Assembly (NCBI GenBank): GCA_015223225.1 | Contig: JADFCQ010000007.1 | Span: forward strand, 330,064-394,063 | Direction: 5' to 3' | Source: Acetobacteraceae bacterium H6797 | Lineage (GTDB): Bacteria; Pseudomonadota; Alphaproteobacteria; Acetobacterales; Acetobacteraceae | DNA length: 64,000 nucleotides | Part shown: positions 50,982 to 60,069 of the stretch, in pieces | Layout of the letters: each line of letters begins with the position of its first letter | Position numbering within the stretch: the stretch's first letter is position 1 | The notes under the pieces: generated by a model | The model's input: the letters and a program-made list of their open reading frames with translations, nothing else | Database searches by the model: none | What the model was told of the DNA's origin: nothing | Position numbers and translations under genes: made by a program

Positions 50982-52202
50982 ATGGCGCGCATCGTGATGA
51001 AGTTCGGCGGAACCTCCGTCGGCGACCTGGACCGCATCCGCAACGTGGCCAAGCGCGTGAAACGCGAGGTCGATGCCGGGCATGAGGTGGCCGTCGTGGT
51101 CTCCGCCATGTCGGGGGTGACGAACCAGCTGGTGAAATACTGCCAGGACCTCTCGCCGCTCCATGACGCGCGGGAATACGATACCATCGTCGCGACCGGC
51201 GAGCAGGTGACGATCGGCCTCCTGGCCATCGCGCTGCAGACCATCGGCGTGGATGCGCGCTCCTGGCAGGGCTGGCAGATTCCCATCCGCACGGATGACG
51301 CGCATAGCAAGGCCCGCATCGAATCGATCGAGGGCGAGTTGCTGATCGAGCGCATGAAGGCCGGCCAGGTGCCTGTCGTCGCCGGTTTCCAGGGCGTGGG
51401 CCCGGATAACCGCGTGACCACCCTGGGCCGCGGCGGCTCCGACCTCTCGGCCGTGGCCGTCGCCGCCGCCGTGAAGGCCGATCGCTGCGACATTTTCACT
51501 GACGTCGATGGCATTTACACCACCGACCCGCGTATCGTGCCCCGCGCCCGCAAGCTCGAGCGCGTGGCCTATGAAGAGATGCTCGAACTGGCGTCCGTGG
51601 GCGCCAAGGTGCTGCAGACCCGCTCCGTCGAGCTGGCCATGAAGCAGCGTGTCCGCGTGCAGGTGCTGTCCAGCTTCGAGGACAAGCCCGGCTCGCTCGT
51701 TGTCGATGAGGATGAGATCGTGGAACAGGCTCTGGTGACGGGCGTCGCTTACTCCCGCGACGAGGCGAAGGTGACGCTGCGCCGCGTGCCCGACCGGCCG
51801 GGCATCGCCGCCCAGGTCTTCGTGCCGCTGGCCGCCGCCAATGTGAACGTGGACATGATCGTCCAGAATATCGGCGCCGACGGCTCCACCGACATGACCT
51901 TCACCGTCGGCAAGACCGACCTGCCGCGCGCCGAGAAGGTCCTGAACGACCTCAAGGCGACGATCGGCTTCGAGGCGCTCCTGGCCGACCCGGACGTGGC
52001 GAAGATCAGCATCGTCGGCATCGGCATGCGCAGCCATGCGGGCGTCGCGGCCACCATGTTCGGCGCGCTTTCCGAGAAGGGCATCAACATCCAGGTCATC
52101 TCCACCAGCGAGATCAAGACCTCGGTTCTGGTCGGCGCGGAGTATACCGAGCTGGCCGTCCGCGCCCTTCACACCGCCTATGGGCTGGACGCGCCGGCCT
52201 GA
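50982..52202 (+). CDS. lysC: Aspartate kinase
   Basis: A 406-residue enzyme making aspartyl phosphate, first step to lysine, threonine and methionine. MARIVMKFGGTSVGDLDRI is the ATP/aspartate signature, then VVVSAMSGVTNQLV, TTLGRGGSDLSAVAVAAAV and DIFTDVDGIYTTDPRIV. Two ACT domains follow residue 260 (VTLRRVPDRPGIAAQVFVPL, ISIVGIGMRSHAGVAATMFG), which bind lysine/threonine for feedback control. The start fits family length; the frame is open upstream. Confidence 0.97.
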   Translation: MARIVMKFGGTSVGDLDRIRNVAKRVKREVDAGHEVAVVVSAMSGVTNQLVKYCQDLSPLHDAREYDTIVATGEQVTIGLLAIALQTIGVDARSWQGWQIPIRTDDAHSKARIESIEGELLIERMKAGQVPVVAGFQGVGPDNRVTTLGRGGSDLSAVAVAAAVKADRCDIFTDVDGIYTTDPRIVPRARKLERVAYEEMLELASVGAKVLQTRSVELAMKQRVRVQVLSSFEDKPGSLVVDEDEIVEQALVTGVAYSRDEAKVTLRRVPDRPGIAAQVFVPLAAANVNVDMIVQNIGADGSTDMTFTVGKTDLPRAEKVLNDLKATIGFEALLADPDVAKISIVGIGMRSHAGVAATMFGALSEKGINIQVISTSEIKTSVLVGAEYTELAVRALHTAYGLDAPA

Positions 52203-52238
52203 ACGGCGCGCGCCCCTTTCCTTCATTCCGAGAGACCC

Positions 52239-53294
52239 ATGCCTATGGATAACATGACCCCGACCGATGCCTCGGCCGAAGCCCAGGCCAAGCTCGACCG
52301 CCTGATGGCGCGCGGCGCGGCTTTCCTGGGCACGCGCTACGCGGTGCTGGGCGGGGCCATGTCCTGGGTGAGCGAGCGCAACCTCGTCGCCGCCCTCTCC
52401 AATGCCGGGGCCTTCGGCGTCATCGCCTGCGGTGCGATGATGCCGGACCGTCTGGCCGAGGAGATCAAGGCGACCCAGGCGCTCACCGACAAGCCCTTCG
52501 GCGTCAACCTCATCACCATGCATCCGAACCTGATGGAGCTGGTGGAGGTCTGCCTCGCGGCCAAGGTCGGGCATATCGTCTTCGCCGGCGGCATCCCGCC
52601 GGGGCCCGCGATCAAGCGCGCCAAGGAAGGTGCCAAGGTCATCTGCTTCGCCCCGGCGCTCGCCCTGGCCAAGAAGCTGGTGCGTTCGGGTGCCGATGCC
52701 ATCGTGATCGAAGGCAGCGAGGCCGGCGGCCATATCGGCCCCGTCAGCCTCACGGTGCTGGCGCAGGAAATCCTGCCGCATATCACCGACGTCCCCGTTT
52801 TCGTGGCGGGCGGCATCGGGCGTGGCGAAGCCATCCTCTCCTATCTGGAGATGGGGGCGGCCGGTGTGCAGCTCGGCACCCGCTTCGTCTGCGCGACGGA
52901 ATGCGTGGCGCATCCGAACTTCAAGCAGGCCTTCATCCGGGGCGCCGCGCGCGACGCGCTGCCGACGGTGCAGATCGACCCGTCCTTTCCCGTCATCCCC
53001 GTCCGCGCGCTGCAGAACGAGGGCACGAAGCGCTTCATGACGCATCAGGCCGAGGTCATCCGCCGCTTCAAGGCGGGCGAGCTGGACAAGGACGCGGCCC
53101 AGCTCGACATCGAGCATTTCTGGGCCGGCGCCCTGCGCCGCGCGGTGATCGAGGGCGATGTGGAGAATGGCTCGGTCATGGCCGGCCAGTCGGTCGGCAT
53201 GGTGAGCAAGGAGCAGCCGGCGGCCGAGATCCTGGCCGAGCTGATGGGCCAGGCCCAGGCGGCCATCCTCGCCCGCAAGGCCCAGGTGGCTTGA
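52239..53294 (+). CDS. NAD(P)H-dependent flavin oxidoreductase, nitronate monooxygenase family
   Basis: A 351-residue TIM-barrel FMN enzyme. VLGGAMSWVSERNLVAALSN, KPFGVNLITMHPNLMEL, IVIEGSEAGGHIGPVSLTVL (the FMN phosphate loop with GGHIGP) and VFVAGGIGRGEAILSYLEMG are typical; a conserved ALQNEGTKRFM follows. Oxidises nitronates or related compounds; the family includes enoyl-reductase FabK relatives, so the true substrate is uncertain. Confidence 0.88.
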   Translation: MPMDNMTPTDASAEAQAKLDRLMARGAAFLGTRYAVLGGAMSWVSERNLVAALSNAGAFGVIACGAMMPDRLAEEIKATQALTDKPFGVNLITMHPNLMELVEVCLAAKVGHIVFAGGIPPGPAIKRAKEGAKVICFAPALALAKKLVRSGADAIVIEGSEAGGHIGPVSLTVLAQEILPHITDVPVFVAGGIGRGEAILSYLEMGAAGVQLGTRFVCATECVAHPNFKQAFIRGAARDALPTVQIDPSFPVIPVRALQNEGTKRFMTHQAEVIRRFKAGELDKDAAQLDIEHFWAGALRRAVIEGDVENGSVMAGQSVGMVSKEQPAAEILAELMGQAQAAILARKAQVA

Positions 53295-53428
53295 AAAGCC
53301 TACCGGCGGGGAATCAGCCCGGGATGAAAGACGGCGGTGCCCCTGGCGCCGCCGTATCTCGTTCACGGAGCGTGCCGAAGTGTCCCACCCTTCTGATTCG
53401 ATTTGCCGCGAGCGGGCAACCGCGATAG

Positions 53429-54610
53429 GTGTCCGCCGTGCCCTATGATCTGAAGCGCATGTCCCGACCTGAAGCCTCGACCGGTGAAGCCGCCCGCGTG
53501 GGTGAAGAACTGCGTGATGCGCGTCTCTCCCTTGGCGTGAGCCTCGAAGAGGCCGCGGATAAGCTTCGCATCAACCGCCGATACCTCGCCGCCCTCGAAG
53601 AGGGGCGGGTGCGGGACCTGCCGGGCGTGGCCTATGCCACCGGCTTCATCCGCACTTATGCCATTGCCATGGGCCTGGATGCCGACGACCTGGTCCGCCG
53701 CTTCCGCGAGGCGGCCGGTGGCGCGCGGCCCAAGGAAAACCTGGTTTTCCCCGAGCCGGTACCCGAGCGCGGCGTGCCCGGCGGCGCGCTGGTGCTGGTC
53801 GGCGCCGTGCTGGCCATCGGCGCCTATGCCGCCTGGTATAATTGGAGCGGGACGAGCAACCGCACGGTCGATGCTGTGCCGCCGCTTCCCCAGCGCCTGG
53901 AATCCGCCGCCGAGCAGAGCCGCAGCGCCGCGCGGGATGCCGCGAATGGCCAGGCCCCGGCCGCCACGAACAATGCCGCGCCGGGCGCCACGCCCGCCCC
54001 CGGTGCCGTAACGAACCAGCCCGCCCCGGCCGGCTCCGCCAGCCCCGCGCCCGCCACGCCGCCAACGGGCAGCGCCCAGGCGCCGGGCAACCGCGCGCCG
54101 GGTACGGCGACACCGGCCCCCGCGGGCTCTTCCGCCGCTCCTGGCACGCCGCCCGCCGGCACTGCCCAGGCGCCGGGTAACCGCACGCCCGGCACGGCCG
54201 CGCCTGCCCCCGCGGGCTCTTCCGCCGCTTCCGGCACGCCCGCCAGCCCGCCCGCGGCCCCCGCGCCGCCGGCGGCGCCCAGCGCGCCCGCCGCCGCTAC
54301 CCCCGGCCAGACCCGCGTGACGCTGCGCGCCACCGGCGACAGCTGGGTCCAGGTGCGCGATTCCCGCAGCGGCGAGGTGGTCTTCAACCGCGTGATGCGC
54401 GCGGGCGAGAGCTATGACGTGCCGAACCGCCCCGGCCTGCTGCTCACCACCGGCAAGGCGCAGGAGCTGAGCCTTGTGGTCGACGGCCAGGCGAGCAATA
54501 TCCTCGACGGCACCCAGGCCGTGCGGCGCGACATTCCTCTCGATCCGGCCCGGCTGCGCCCCAGTTCGGGCACGCCTGCCGCGCCGGCCTCCCCCGCCGC
54601 GCCGCGCTGA
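53429..54610 (+). CDS. rodZ: RodZ-like membrane protein with N-terminal HTH
   Basis: From GTG 53429 (393 residues) or ATG 53459 (383). An N-terminal Xre/HTH_25 domain (VGEELRDARLSLGVSLEEAA, then LRINRRYLAALEEGRVRDLP and AYATGFIRTYAIAMGLDAD) is followed by one membrane helix (GALVLVGAVLAIGAYAAWYN, near residue 112-131), a long proline/alanine-rich periplasmic linker containing two 30-residue repeats, and a C-terminal DUF4115 domain (VTLRATGDSWVQVRDSRSGE). This is RodZ, the MreB-linked cell-shape protein. It precedes ispG as in other alphaproteobacteria. Confidence 0.88.
   Translation: MSAVPYDLKRMSRPEASTGEAARVGEELRDARLSLGVSLEEAADKLRINRRYLAALEEGRVRDLPGVAYATGFIRTYAIAMGLDADDLVRRFREAAGGARPKENLVFPEPVPERGVPGGALVLVGAVLAIGAYAAWYNWSGTSNRTVDAVPPLPQRLESAAEQSRSAARDAANGQAPAATNNAAPGATPAPGAVTNQPAPAGSASPAPATPPTGSAQAPGNRAPGTATPAPAGSSAAPGTPPAGTAQAPGNRTPGTAAPAPAGSSAASGTPASPPAAPAPPAAPSAPAAATPGQTRVTLRATGDSWVQVRDSRSGEVVFNRVMRAGESYDVPNRPGLLLTTGKAQELSLVVDGQASNILDGTQAVRRDIPLDPARLRPSSGTPAAPASPAAPR
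54059..54238 (+). repeat. Tandem 90-bp repeat in the RodZ linker
   Basis: Two units (54059-54148 and 54149-54238), each coding 30 residues of the pattern PP-x-G-x-AQAPGNR-x-PGTA-x-PAPAGSSAA. The units are close to identical at the DNA level; copy number may vary between strains. Confidence 0.85.
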
Positions 54611-54722
54611 ACCCGCATGGCGGCGGAGGCGGGGTGGCTTTCCGCCCCGCATCGCCATATAGGAGGGGCCGAACCGGCAGCAGGCGCCCGCCTTCGGGGC
54701 GCCTAAGCGGAGCCCCAGCCTG

Positions 54723-55865
54723 ATGTCCTATCGCCCCTATCAGCAGATCATCCGCCGCAAGTCCCGCCAGATCATGGTGGGGAAAGTGCCGGTCGGTGGC
54801 GATGCGCCCATTACCGTGCAGACCATGACCAACACGCCCACCGAGGACGTGGAGGCGACGGTCGCCCAGATCCGCCGCGCGGAGATCGTCGGCGTGGATA
54901 TCGTGCGCGTCTCCTGCCCCACGCCCGAGAGCACGGCGGCGCTGAAGGAGATCGTGCACGAGGTGAACGTGCCGATCGTGGCCGATATCCACTTCCACTA
55001 TAAGCGTGCGATCGAAGCCGCCGAGGCGGGTGCCGCCTGCCTGCGCATCAATCCCGGCAATATCGGCAGCAAGGACAGGGTGAAGGAGGTGGTGAAGGCC
55101 GCCCGCGACCATGGCTGCTCGATCCGCATCGGCGTGAATGCGGGCAGCCTGGAGCGCCACCTGCTGGAGAAATACGGCGAGCCCAACCCGGAGGCGCTGG
55201 TCGAGAGCGCGCTGTGGCATGCGGCGCATCTCCAGGAGCTGGATTTCCACGAGTTCAAGATCAGCGTGAAGGCGAGCGACGTCTTCCTCGCGGTCGCGGC
55301 CTATCAGCAACTCGCGGAAGTCTGCGACCATCCGCTGCATATCGGCATCACCGAGGCGGGCGGGAAGCGCGCGGGCACGGTGAAGAGCTCGATCGGCCTG
55401 GGCAGCCTGCTCTGGGCCGGCATCGGCGATACGCTGCGCGTCTCCCTCTCGGCCGAGCCGGAGGAGGAGGTGCATGTGGGCTGGGACATCCTGAAATCCC
55501 TCGGCCTGCGGCATCGCGGCGTGAAGATCATCTCCTGCCCCTCCTGCGCGCGGCAGGGCTTCAACGTGATCGAGACGGTGGCGACCCTCGAGGAGCGCCT
55601 GGCCCATATCGAGACGCCGCTGACGCTTTCCATCATCGGCTGCGTGGTGAACGGCCCCGGCGAGGCGCTGATGACCGATATCGGCGTGACCGGCGGCGGC
55701 AATGGGCGCCACATGGTCTATTCGGCCGGCAAGCAGGACCACACGGTCCATGGCCAGTCCATGGTAGAGCATATCGTGGAGCTGGTGGAGAAGAAGGCCG
55801 CCCAGCTCCAGGCCGAGGAGGCCGCGCGGAAGGCGGCCGAGGCCGAAAAGGCGGCGGCGGAATAA
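54723..55865 (+). CDS. ispG: 4-hydroxy-3-methylbut-2-enyl diphosphate synthase
   Basis: A 380-residue [4Fe-4S] enzyme in the non-mevalonate isoprenoid pathway. VQTMTNTPTEDVEATVAQIR, VADIHFHYKRAIEAAEAG and LRINPGNIGSKDRVKEVV form the TIM-barrel half; the cluster cysteines are in IISCPSCARQGFNVIE and IIGCVVNGPGEALMTDIGV. A charged alanine/glutamate tail follows. In the conserved order rodZ-ispG-hisS. Confidence 0.97.
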   Translation: MSYRPYQQIIRRKSRQIMVGKVPVGGDAPITVQTMTNTPTEDVEATVAQIRRAEIVGVDIVRVSCPTPESTAALKEIVHEVNVPIVADIHFHYKRAIEAAEAGAACLRINPGNIGSKDRVKEVVKAARDHGCSIRIGVNAGSLERHLLEKYGEPNPEALVESALWHAAHLQELDFHEFKISVKASDVFLAVAAYQQLAEVCDHPLHIGITEAGGKRAGTVKSSIGLGSLLWAGIGDTLRVSLSAEPEEEVHVGWDILKSLGLRHRGVKIISCPSCARQGFNVIETVATLEERLAHIETPLTLSIIGCVVNGPGEALMTDIGVTGGGNGRHMVYSAGKQDHTVHGQSMVEHIVELVEKKAAQLQAEEAARKAAEAEKAAAE

Positions 55866-55931
55866 TCCGGCAGAGCTGAGACATCCAGAGAGCACTTGCC
55901 CCGCGCCAGGGACGGGATTATCGGCCCTGGC

Positions 55932-57239
55932 ATGGAAAAGTTTCAGCCCGTCCGTGGAACCCGTGACCTCATCGGTGAGGATTTCCGTCGACATCAGGCC
56001 GTGGTCGATACCGCCCGGCAGATCGCGGCGCTCTACGGCTTCGAGGAATGGGCGACGCCCATTTTCGAGGAGACCCGGGTCTTTTCCCGCACGCTGGGCG
56101 ATACCTCGGACGTGGTCTCGAAGGAGATGTATTCCTTCGAGGATCGCGGCGGCGACAGCGTCACGCTGCGCCCCGAAGGCACCGCCGGCGTCTGCCGCGC
56201 GTTGGTCTCCAACGGCCTGACCCAGTCGAACCTGCCCCGCAAGGTTTTCTATGCGGGCCCGATGTTCCGCTACGAGCGCCCGCAGAAGGGCCGCTACCGC
56301 CAGTTCCACCAGATCGGCTGCGAGGTTCTGGGCGCTGCTGAGCCGCTGGCCGATGCCGAGGTGATCGCCTGCGGCTACCACATCCTCAAGGCGCTGGACG
56401 TGGCCGAGGGCGTGGTGCTCGAGATCAACACGCTGGGCGATACCCCGAGCCGCGATGCCTATCGCGCTGCGTTGATCGAGTATTTCAAGGCCCATGCCGA
56501 GGCCCTGTCGATGGACAGCCAGGTTCGCCTCGACAAGAACCCGATGCGCATCCTCGACAGCAAGGACGAGGGCGATAAGAAGATCGTCGCCAGTGCGCCG
56601 ACCATCGCCGAGCACCTGACGCCCGAGGCCGCCGCCTTCTATGCCGCGGTGAAGAAGCATCTCGACCGTTTCGGCGTGCCCTGGCGCGAGAACCCGCGCA
56701 TCGTGCGCGGCCTCGACTATTACAGCCACACGGCCTTCGAATTCATCACCGACCGCCTCGGCGCCCAGGGCACCGTGATGGCCGGCGGCCGCTATAACGG
56801 CCTGGTCGAGGAAATGGGCGGCCCGGCCACACCCTCGGTCGGCTGGGCGGCGGGCATCGAGCGCCTGTCCATGCTGCTGGAGGAACCGCCGGCGGCCGAC
56901 CGCCCCGTGGCCGTGGTGCCGATGGGCGCCGAGGCCGAGGATGCGGCGCTGGACATGGTGCAGGCGCTGCGCCTCTCCGGCGTGGCGGTGGACATCGCCT
57001 ATAAGGGCAATTTCAAGAAGCGGCTGGAGCGGGCCAATAAGCTCAATGCCATCGCCGCCATCATCATCGGCGAGAGCGAACTGGCCGAAGGCATGGCCGT
57101 GGTGAAGAACCTCGATGCCGGCACCCAGGTTCGCGTGCCCGCCGACGAGGTGATGCCGGCTTTGGCCGAGATCGGCGTCGACGGCGCCGTCTTCGACGAG
57201 CTGATGGACGATATGGGCGAGGGCGACGAGGAAGAATGA
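55932..57239 (+). CDS. hisS: Histidyl-tRNA synthetase
   Basis: A 435-residue class II synthetase from ATG 55932 (family start FQPVRGTRDLIGEDF). Motif 2 is MFRYERPQKGRYRQFHQIG; the histidine-specific IVRGLDYYSHTAFEF and motif 3 SVGWAAGIERLSM are present. The C-terminal anticodon-binding domain (VAVVPMGAEAEDAALDMVQA) is complete, with an acidic tail. The stop overlaps prfA by four bases. Confidence 0.97.
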   Translation: MEKFQPVRGTRDLIGEDFRRHQAVVDTARQIAALYGFEEWATPIFEETRVFSRTLGDTSDVVSKEMYSFEDRGGDSVTLRPEGTAGVCRALVSNGLTQSNLPRKVFYAGPMFRYERPQKGRYRQFHQIGCEVLGAAEPLADAEVIACGYHILKALDVAEGVVLEINTLGDTPSRDAYRAALIEYFKAHAEALSMDSQVRLDKNPMRILDSKDEGDKKIVASAPTIAEHLTPEAAAFYAAVKKHLDRFGVPWRENPRIVRGLDYYSHTAFEFITDRLGAQGTVMAGGRYNGLVEEMGGPATPSVGWAAGIERLSMLLEEPPAADRPVAVVPMGAEAEDAALDMVQALRLSGVAVDIAYKGNFKKRLERANKLNAIAAIIIGESELAEGMAVVKNLDAGTQVRVPADEVMPALAEIGVDGAVFDELMDDMGEGDEEE

Positions 57240-58291
57240 GCCTTCCCGCCAAGCTCGACCGCCTGCTGATGCGGGCCGATGAACTGCGCGCCATGCTGGA
57301 AACGGCCGATGGCGCGCAGATCGGCGCGCTCTCCAAGGAGCTCTCGGAACTCGATCCGCTGGTCGAGAAGGTCAACGAGCTGCGCGCCGCCGAACGCGCG
57401 CGCGACGAGGCCGAGGCCCTGCTGGCCGATCCCGAGATGAAGGAACTGGCCGAGCCCGAATACCTCGCCCAGAAGGAAGCCGTGCCCGTCCTGGAGAAGG
57501 AGGTGCGGCTCATGCTCCTCCCCAAGGATGCGGCCGATGAGCGCAGCGCCATTCTCGAGGTGCGCCCCGCGGCGGGCGGCGACGAGGCGGGGATTTTCGC
57601 TGCCGAAATGTTCCGCGCCTATCAGCGCTATGCCGAAGGGCGGCGCTGGAAATTCGAGGTGCTGGAATTCGATGAGAACGAGCTGGGCGGCATCAAGGGT
57701 GCGACGGCCGAAATCCAGGGCCAGGGCGTCTTCGCCCGCTTGAAGTTCGAGTCGGGCGTGCATCGCGTCCAGCGCGTGCCGGCCACCGAGACTCAGGGCC
57801 GCATCCATACCTCGACCATCACGGTGGCGGTGCTGCCGGAGGCTGAGGAGGTGGATGTGCAGATCAACGAGAGCGATCTGCGCATCGACACCTACCGTGC
57901 CTCGGGCGCGGGCGGCCAGCACGTGAACAAGACCGACTCCGCCGTGCGCATCACCCATATCCCGACCGGGACCGTGGTGGCGATGCAGGAGGAGAAGAGC
58001 CAGCACAAGAACCGCGCGAAGGCCATGAAGATCCTCCGCTCGCGGATCTATGACCAGCAGCGCGCCAAGGCCGATGCGGCCCGGGCGTCGGACCGCAAGT
58101 CCCAGGTCGGCACGGGCGATCGGAGCGAGCGCATCCGCACCTATAACTTCCCGCAGGGGCGCGTGACCGATCACCGCATCGGCCTGACGCTGCATAAGGT
58201 GGACCGGGTGATGATGGGCGAGTTCGACGATATCTTCGACGCGCTGATCGCCGAGGACCAGGCGGCGCGGCTGGCGGCGGAAATTGACTGA
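57236..58291 (+). CDS. prfA: Peptide chain release factor 1
   Basis: A 351-residue class I release factor for UAG and UAA. The GGQ loop is in YRASGAGGQHVNKTDSAVRI, where the glutamine should be methylated by PrmC encoded just downstream. TAEIQGQGVFARLKFESGVH and HRVQRVPATETQGRIHTS are typical of RF1; the codon-recognition PAT/PxT-type motif lies in HRVQRVPATE. Coupled to hisS by ATGA. Confidence 0.97.
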   Translation: MSLPAKLDRLLMRADELRAMLETADGAQIGALSKELSELDPLVEKVNELRAAERARDEAEALLADPEMKELAEPEYLAQKEAVPVLEKEVRLMLLPKDAADERSAILEVRPAAGGDEAGIFAAEMFRAYQRYAEGRRWKFEVLEFDENELGGIKGATAEIQGQGVFARLKFESGVHRVQRVPATETQGRIHTSTITVAVLPEAEEVDVQINESDLRIDTYRASGAGGQHVNKTDSAVRITHIPTGTVVAMQEEKSQHKNRAKAMKILRSRIYDQQRAKADAARASDRKSQVGTGDRSERIRTYNFPQGRVTDHRIGLTLHKVDRVMMGEFDDIFDALIAEDQAARLAAEID

Positions 58292-58341
58292 GATAGGCAC
58301 AAAGCCCCACCTTCCCCCTCGGCGTCAATTGATCGCGGGGC

Positions 58342-58390
58342 CTGGGGCCGGCGTTCCGGCCCCAGCGGGGGTCCGGGGGCAGCGCCCCCG
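58342..58390. repeat. Two GC-rich palindromes (REP-like) between prfA and prmC
   Basis: CTGGGGCCGG-CGTT-CCGGCCCCAG (58342-58365) is a perfect 10-bp stem; CGGGGGC-AGC-GCCCCCG (58374-58390) a perfect 7-bp stem. The GGGTCCGGGGGCAGCGCCCCC type string is, from memory, a recurrent intergenic element in GC-rich alphaproteobacteria. Confidence 0.6.
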
Positions 58391-58402
58391 TCTGGCCTTC
58401 CC

Positions 58403-59275
58403 ATGAACTGCGAACCCGGCGAAACCGTCGGCGCCTTCCTCTGCCGCGCCGGCCAGTTGCTGCGCGCCGCCGCCATCGAGAATCCGCGCTTCGAGGCCCG
58501 CCTGCTGCTCGCCCATGCCATGGGCGTGACGCAGGAGGCGCTGATGCGCGAGCCGCGCGAGCAGGTGCCGCCGGAGGTCGCCCGCACCTTCGCGGGCAAC
58601 CTCCAGCGCCGTGTGAATCACGAACCTCTGGCGTATCTGACTGGCCATCAGGGCTTTTGGACGCTGGACCTCGCTGTCTCGCCCGCGACGCTGATCCCCC
58701 GCGCGGATACGGAATCGCTGATCGAGGCCGCGCTCGAGCGCTTCCCCGACCGCAGGGCCGTCCGCCATGTGCTGGATCTCGGCACGGGCACCGGGGCGCT
58801 GCTGCTTGCGGCGCTGGCCGAGTTTCCCGAGGCTTTCGGCGTGGGGATCGACCTCGTCCCGGCCGCTGCCGCGCTGGCCGCGCGCAATGCGGCGCGGAAT
58901 TCGCTGGACGACCGGGCGGCTTTTCTCGCGGGCGATTGGGCGGCGGCGCTGAACCTGCCGGGCGGCTTCGACCTCGTGCTTTCCAACCCGCCTTATATAG
59001 AGAGTGCCGTCATTCCCGGGCTCATGCCCGAGGTGGCGGGGCATGAGCCGGGCTCGGCGCTGGATGGCGGGGCGGATGGGCTCGACGCCTATCGCCTCAT
59101 CGCCGCCGACCTGCCGCGCCTGCTGGCGCCGGGCGGTATCGCCATCCTGGAGCTGGGGCAGGGGCAGGAGGCCGATGTGGCCGCCCTCGGCCGCGCCGCA
59201 GGGCTTGAATTTCTGGGCAGCCATGCCGATCTCGGCGGCATCGCCCGAGCGCTCATTCTGCGCAACCCGGCCTGA
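58403..59275 (+). CDS. prmC: Release factor glutamine methyltransferase
   Basis: A 290-residue AdoMet enzyme that methylates the GGQ glutamine of RF1/RF2. The N-terminal helical domain recognises the factor; the catalytic domain has VLDLGTGTGALLLAALAEF and the NPPY motif in VLSNPPYIESAVIPGLMPEV. DTESLIEAAL follows LIPRADTE, a PrmC signature. It follows its substrate gene prfA. Confidence 0.95.
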   Translation: MNCEPGETVGAFLCRAGQLLRAAAIENPRFEARLLLAHAMGVTQEALMREPREQVPPEVARTFAGNLQRRVNHEPLAYLTGHQGFWTLDLAVSPATLIPRADTESLIEAALERFPDRRAVRHVLDLGTGTGALLLAALAEFPEAFGVGIDLVPAAAALAARNAARNSLDDRAAFLAGDWAAALNLPGGFDLVLSNPPYIESAVIPGLMPEVAGHEPGSALDGGADGLDAYRLIAADLPRLLAPGGIAILELGQGQEADVAALGRAAGLEFLGSHADLGGIARALILRNPA

Positions 59276-59355
59276 AACCTGGCATTTCCGACGCCGAAGC
59301 GCGGCCGGAGCCGGGCGGGAATGCGGCAGGCGAAGGGCAAGCCATTAAAAACCCA

Positions 59356-59384
59356 TTGGCGCCGCGTTGCAGCACGGCTAGGGT
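59356..59384 (+). promoter_or_regulatory. Candidate promoter for the DUF4167 gene
   Basis: TTGGCG (59356-59361), 17 bases, TAGGGT (59379-59384). It would give a leader of about 165 bases with no open frame recognised in it. Confidence 0.4.
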
Positions 59385-59555
59385 GCCTTTAGCGGCAGAG
59401 CGGCCGGGCGAAGCGCCCCGCCGGGCCATGCCAGGCAATTGCCGGCGGGCCGCCTAACGATCAACCATCACCGAGGCCATGCGGTGCGAGCCACGGTTCA
59501 ACGCGAACCGTCCCGTGCCGGCTGGTGCGAGTGTGAGAGTGCGAACGCGACACGA

Positions 59556-60017
59556 ATGAATATGAAGCGCATGCGCGGCCGTGGTGGCCATCGTCACGGT
59601 GGCGGCGGGGGCGGCGGAGGCGGTCAGCAGTACCGGTCCTCCGGCGGCGGCGCCAACCATCAGCCGATGAACCGCAATCACGTGTTCGACTCCAGCGGTC
59701 CGGACATGCGGCTGCGTGGTACGGCTCAGCAGCTTTTCGAGAAGTATCTCCAGCTCGGGCGGGATGCGACCGGCGCGGGTGACCGCGTGATGGCCGAGTC
59801 CTACTTCCAGCATGCCGAGCATTATTTCCGCATCCTGAACGCGATGAACCAGGCGGCCGCCGCGGCTCAGGCGCAGCGCCAGCCGCGCCAGTCCATGGAT
59901 CATCAGTCCGAGCAGGATGGCCCCTCGACCGAGGGCGAGGCGGAGATGATCGTCAATGGCCATGTGAATGGCGAGAGCGACGAGCCCGAGGGCGAGCAGC
60001 GCGAGACGATCAACTGA
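59556..60017 (+). CDS. DUF4167 protein
   Basis: A 153-residue product from ATG 59556. MNMKRMRGRGGHRHGGGGGG is the basic, glycine-rich start, and NHVFDSSGPDMRLRGTAQQL with FEKYLQLGRDATGAGDRVMA and ESYFQHAEHYFRILNAMNQA is the conserved DUF4167 core found across alphaproteobacteria, normally right after prmC. The basic Gly/Arg/His-rich arm suggests RNA binding; function unproven. The C-terminus is acidic and disordered. Confidence 0.9.
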   Translation: MNMKRMRGRGGHRHGGGGGGGGGQQYRSSGGGANHQPMNRNHVFDSSGPDMRLRGTAQQLFEKYLQLGRDATGAGDRVMAESYFQHAEHYFRILNAMNQAAAAAQAQRQPRQSMDHQSEQDGPSTEGEAEMIVNGHVNGESDEPEGEQRETIN

Positions 60018-60023
60018 GACGAG

Positions 60024-60048
60024 AAAGGCCCCGCGAGGGGCCTTTTTT
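60024..60048 (+). terminator. Terminator after the DUF4167 gene
   Basis: AAGGCCCC-GCGA-GGGGCCTT followed by a T-run (60041-60048), seven bases past the stop. Confidence 0.92.
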
Positions 60049-60069
60049 AATGGGCGAGCCGCAGCGGCT

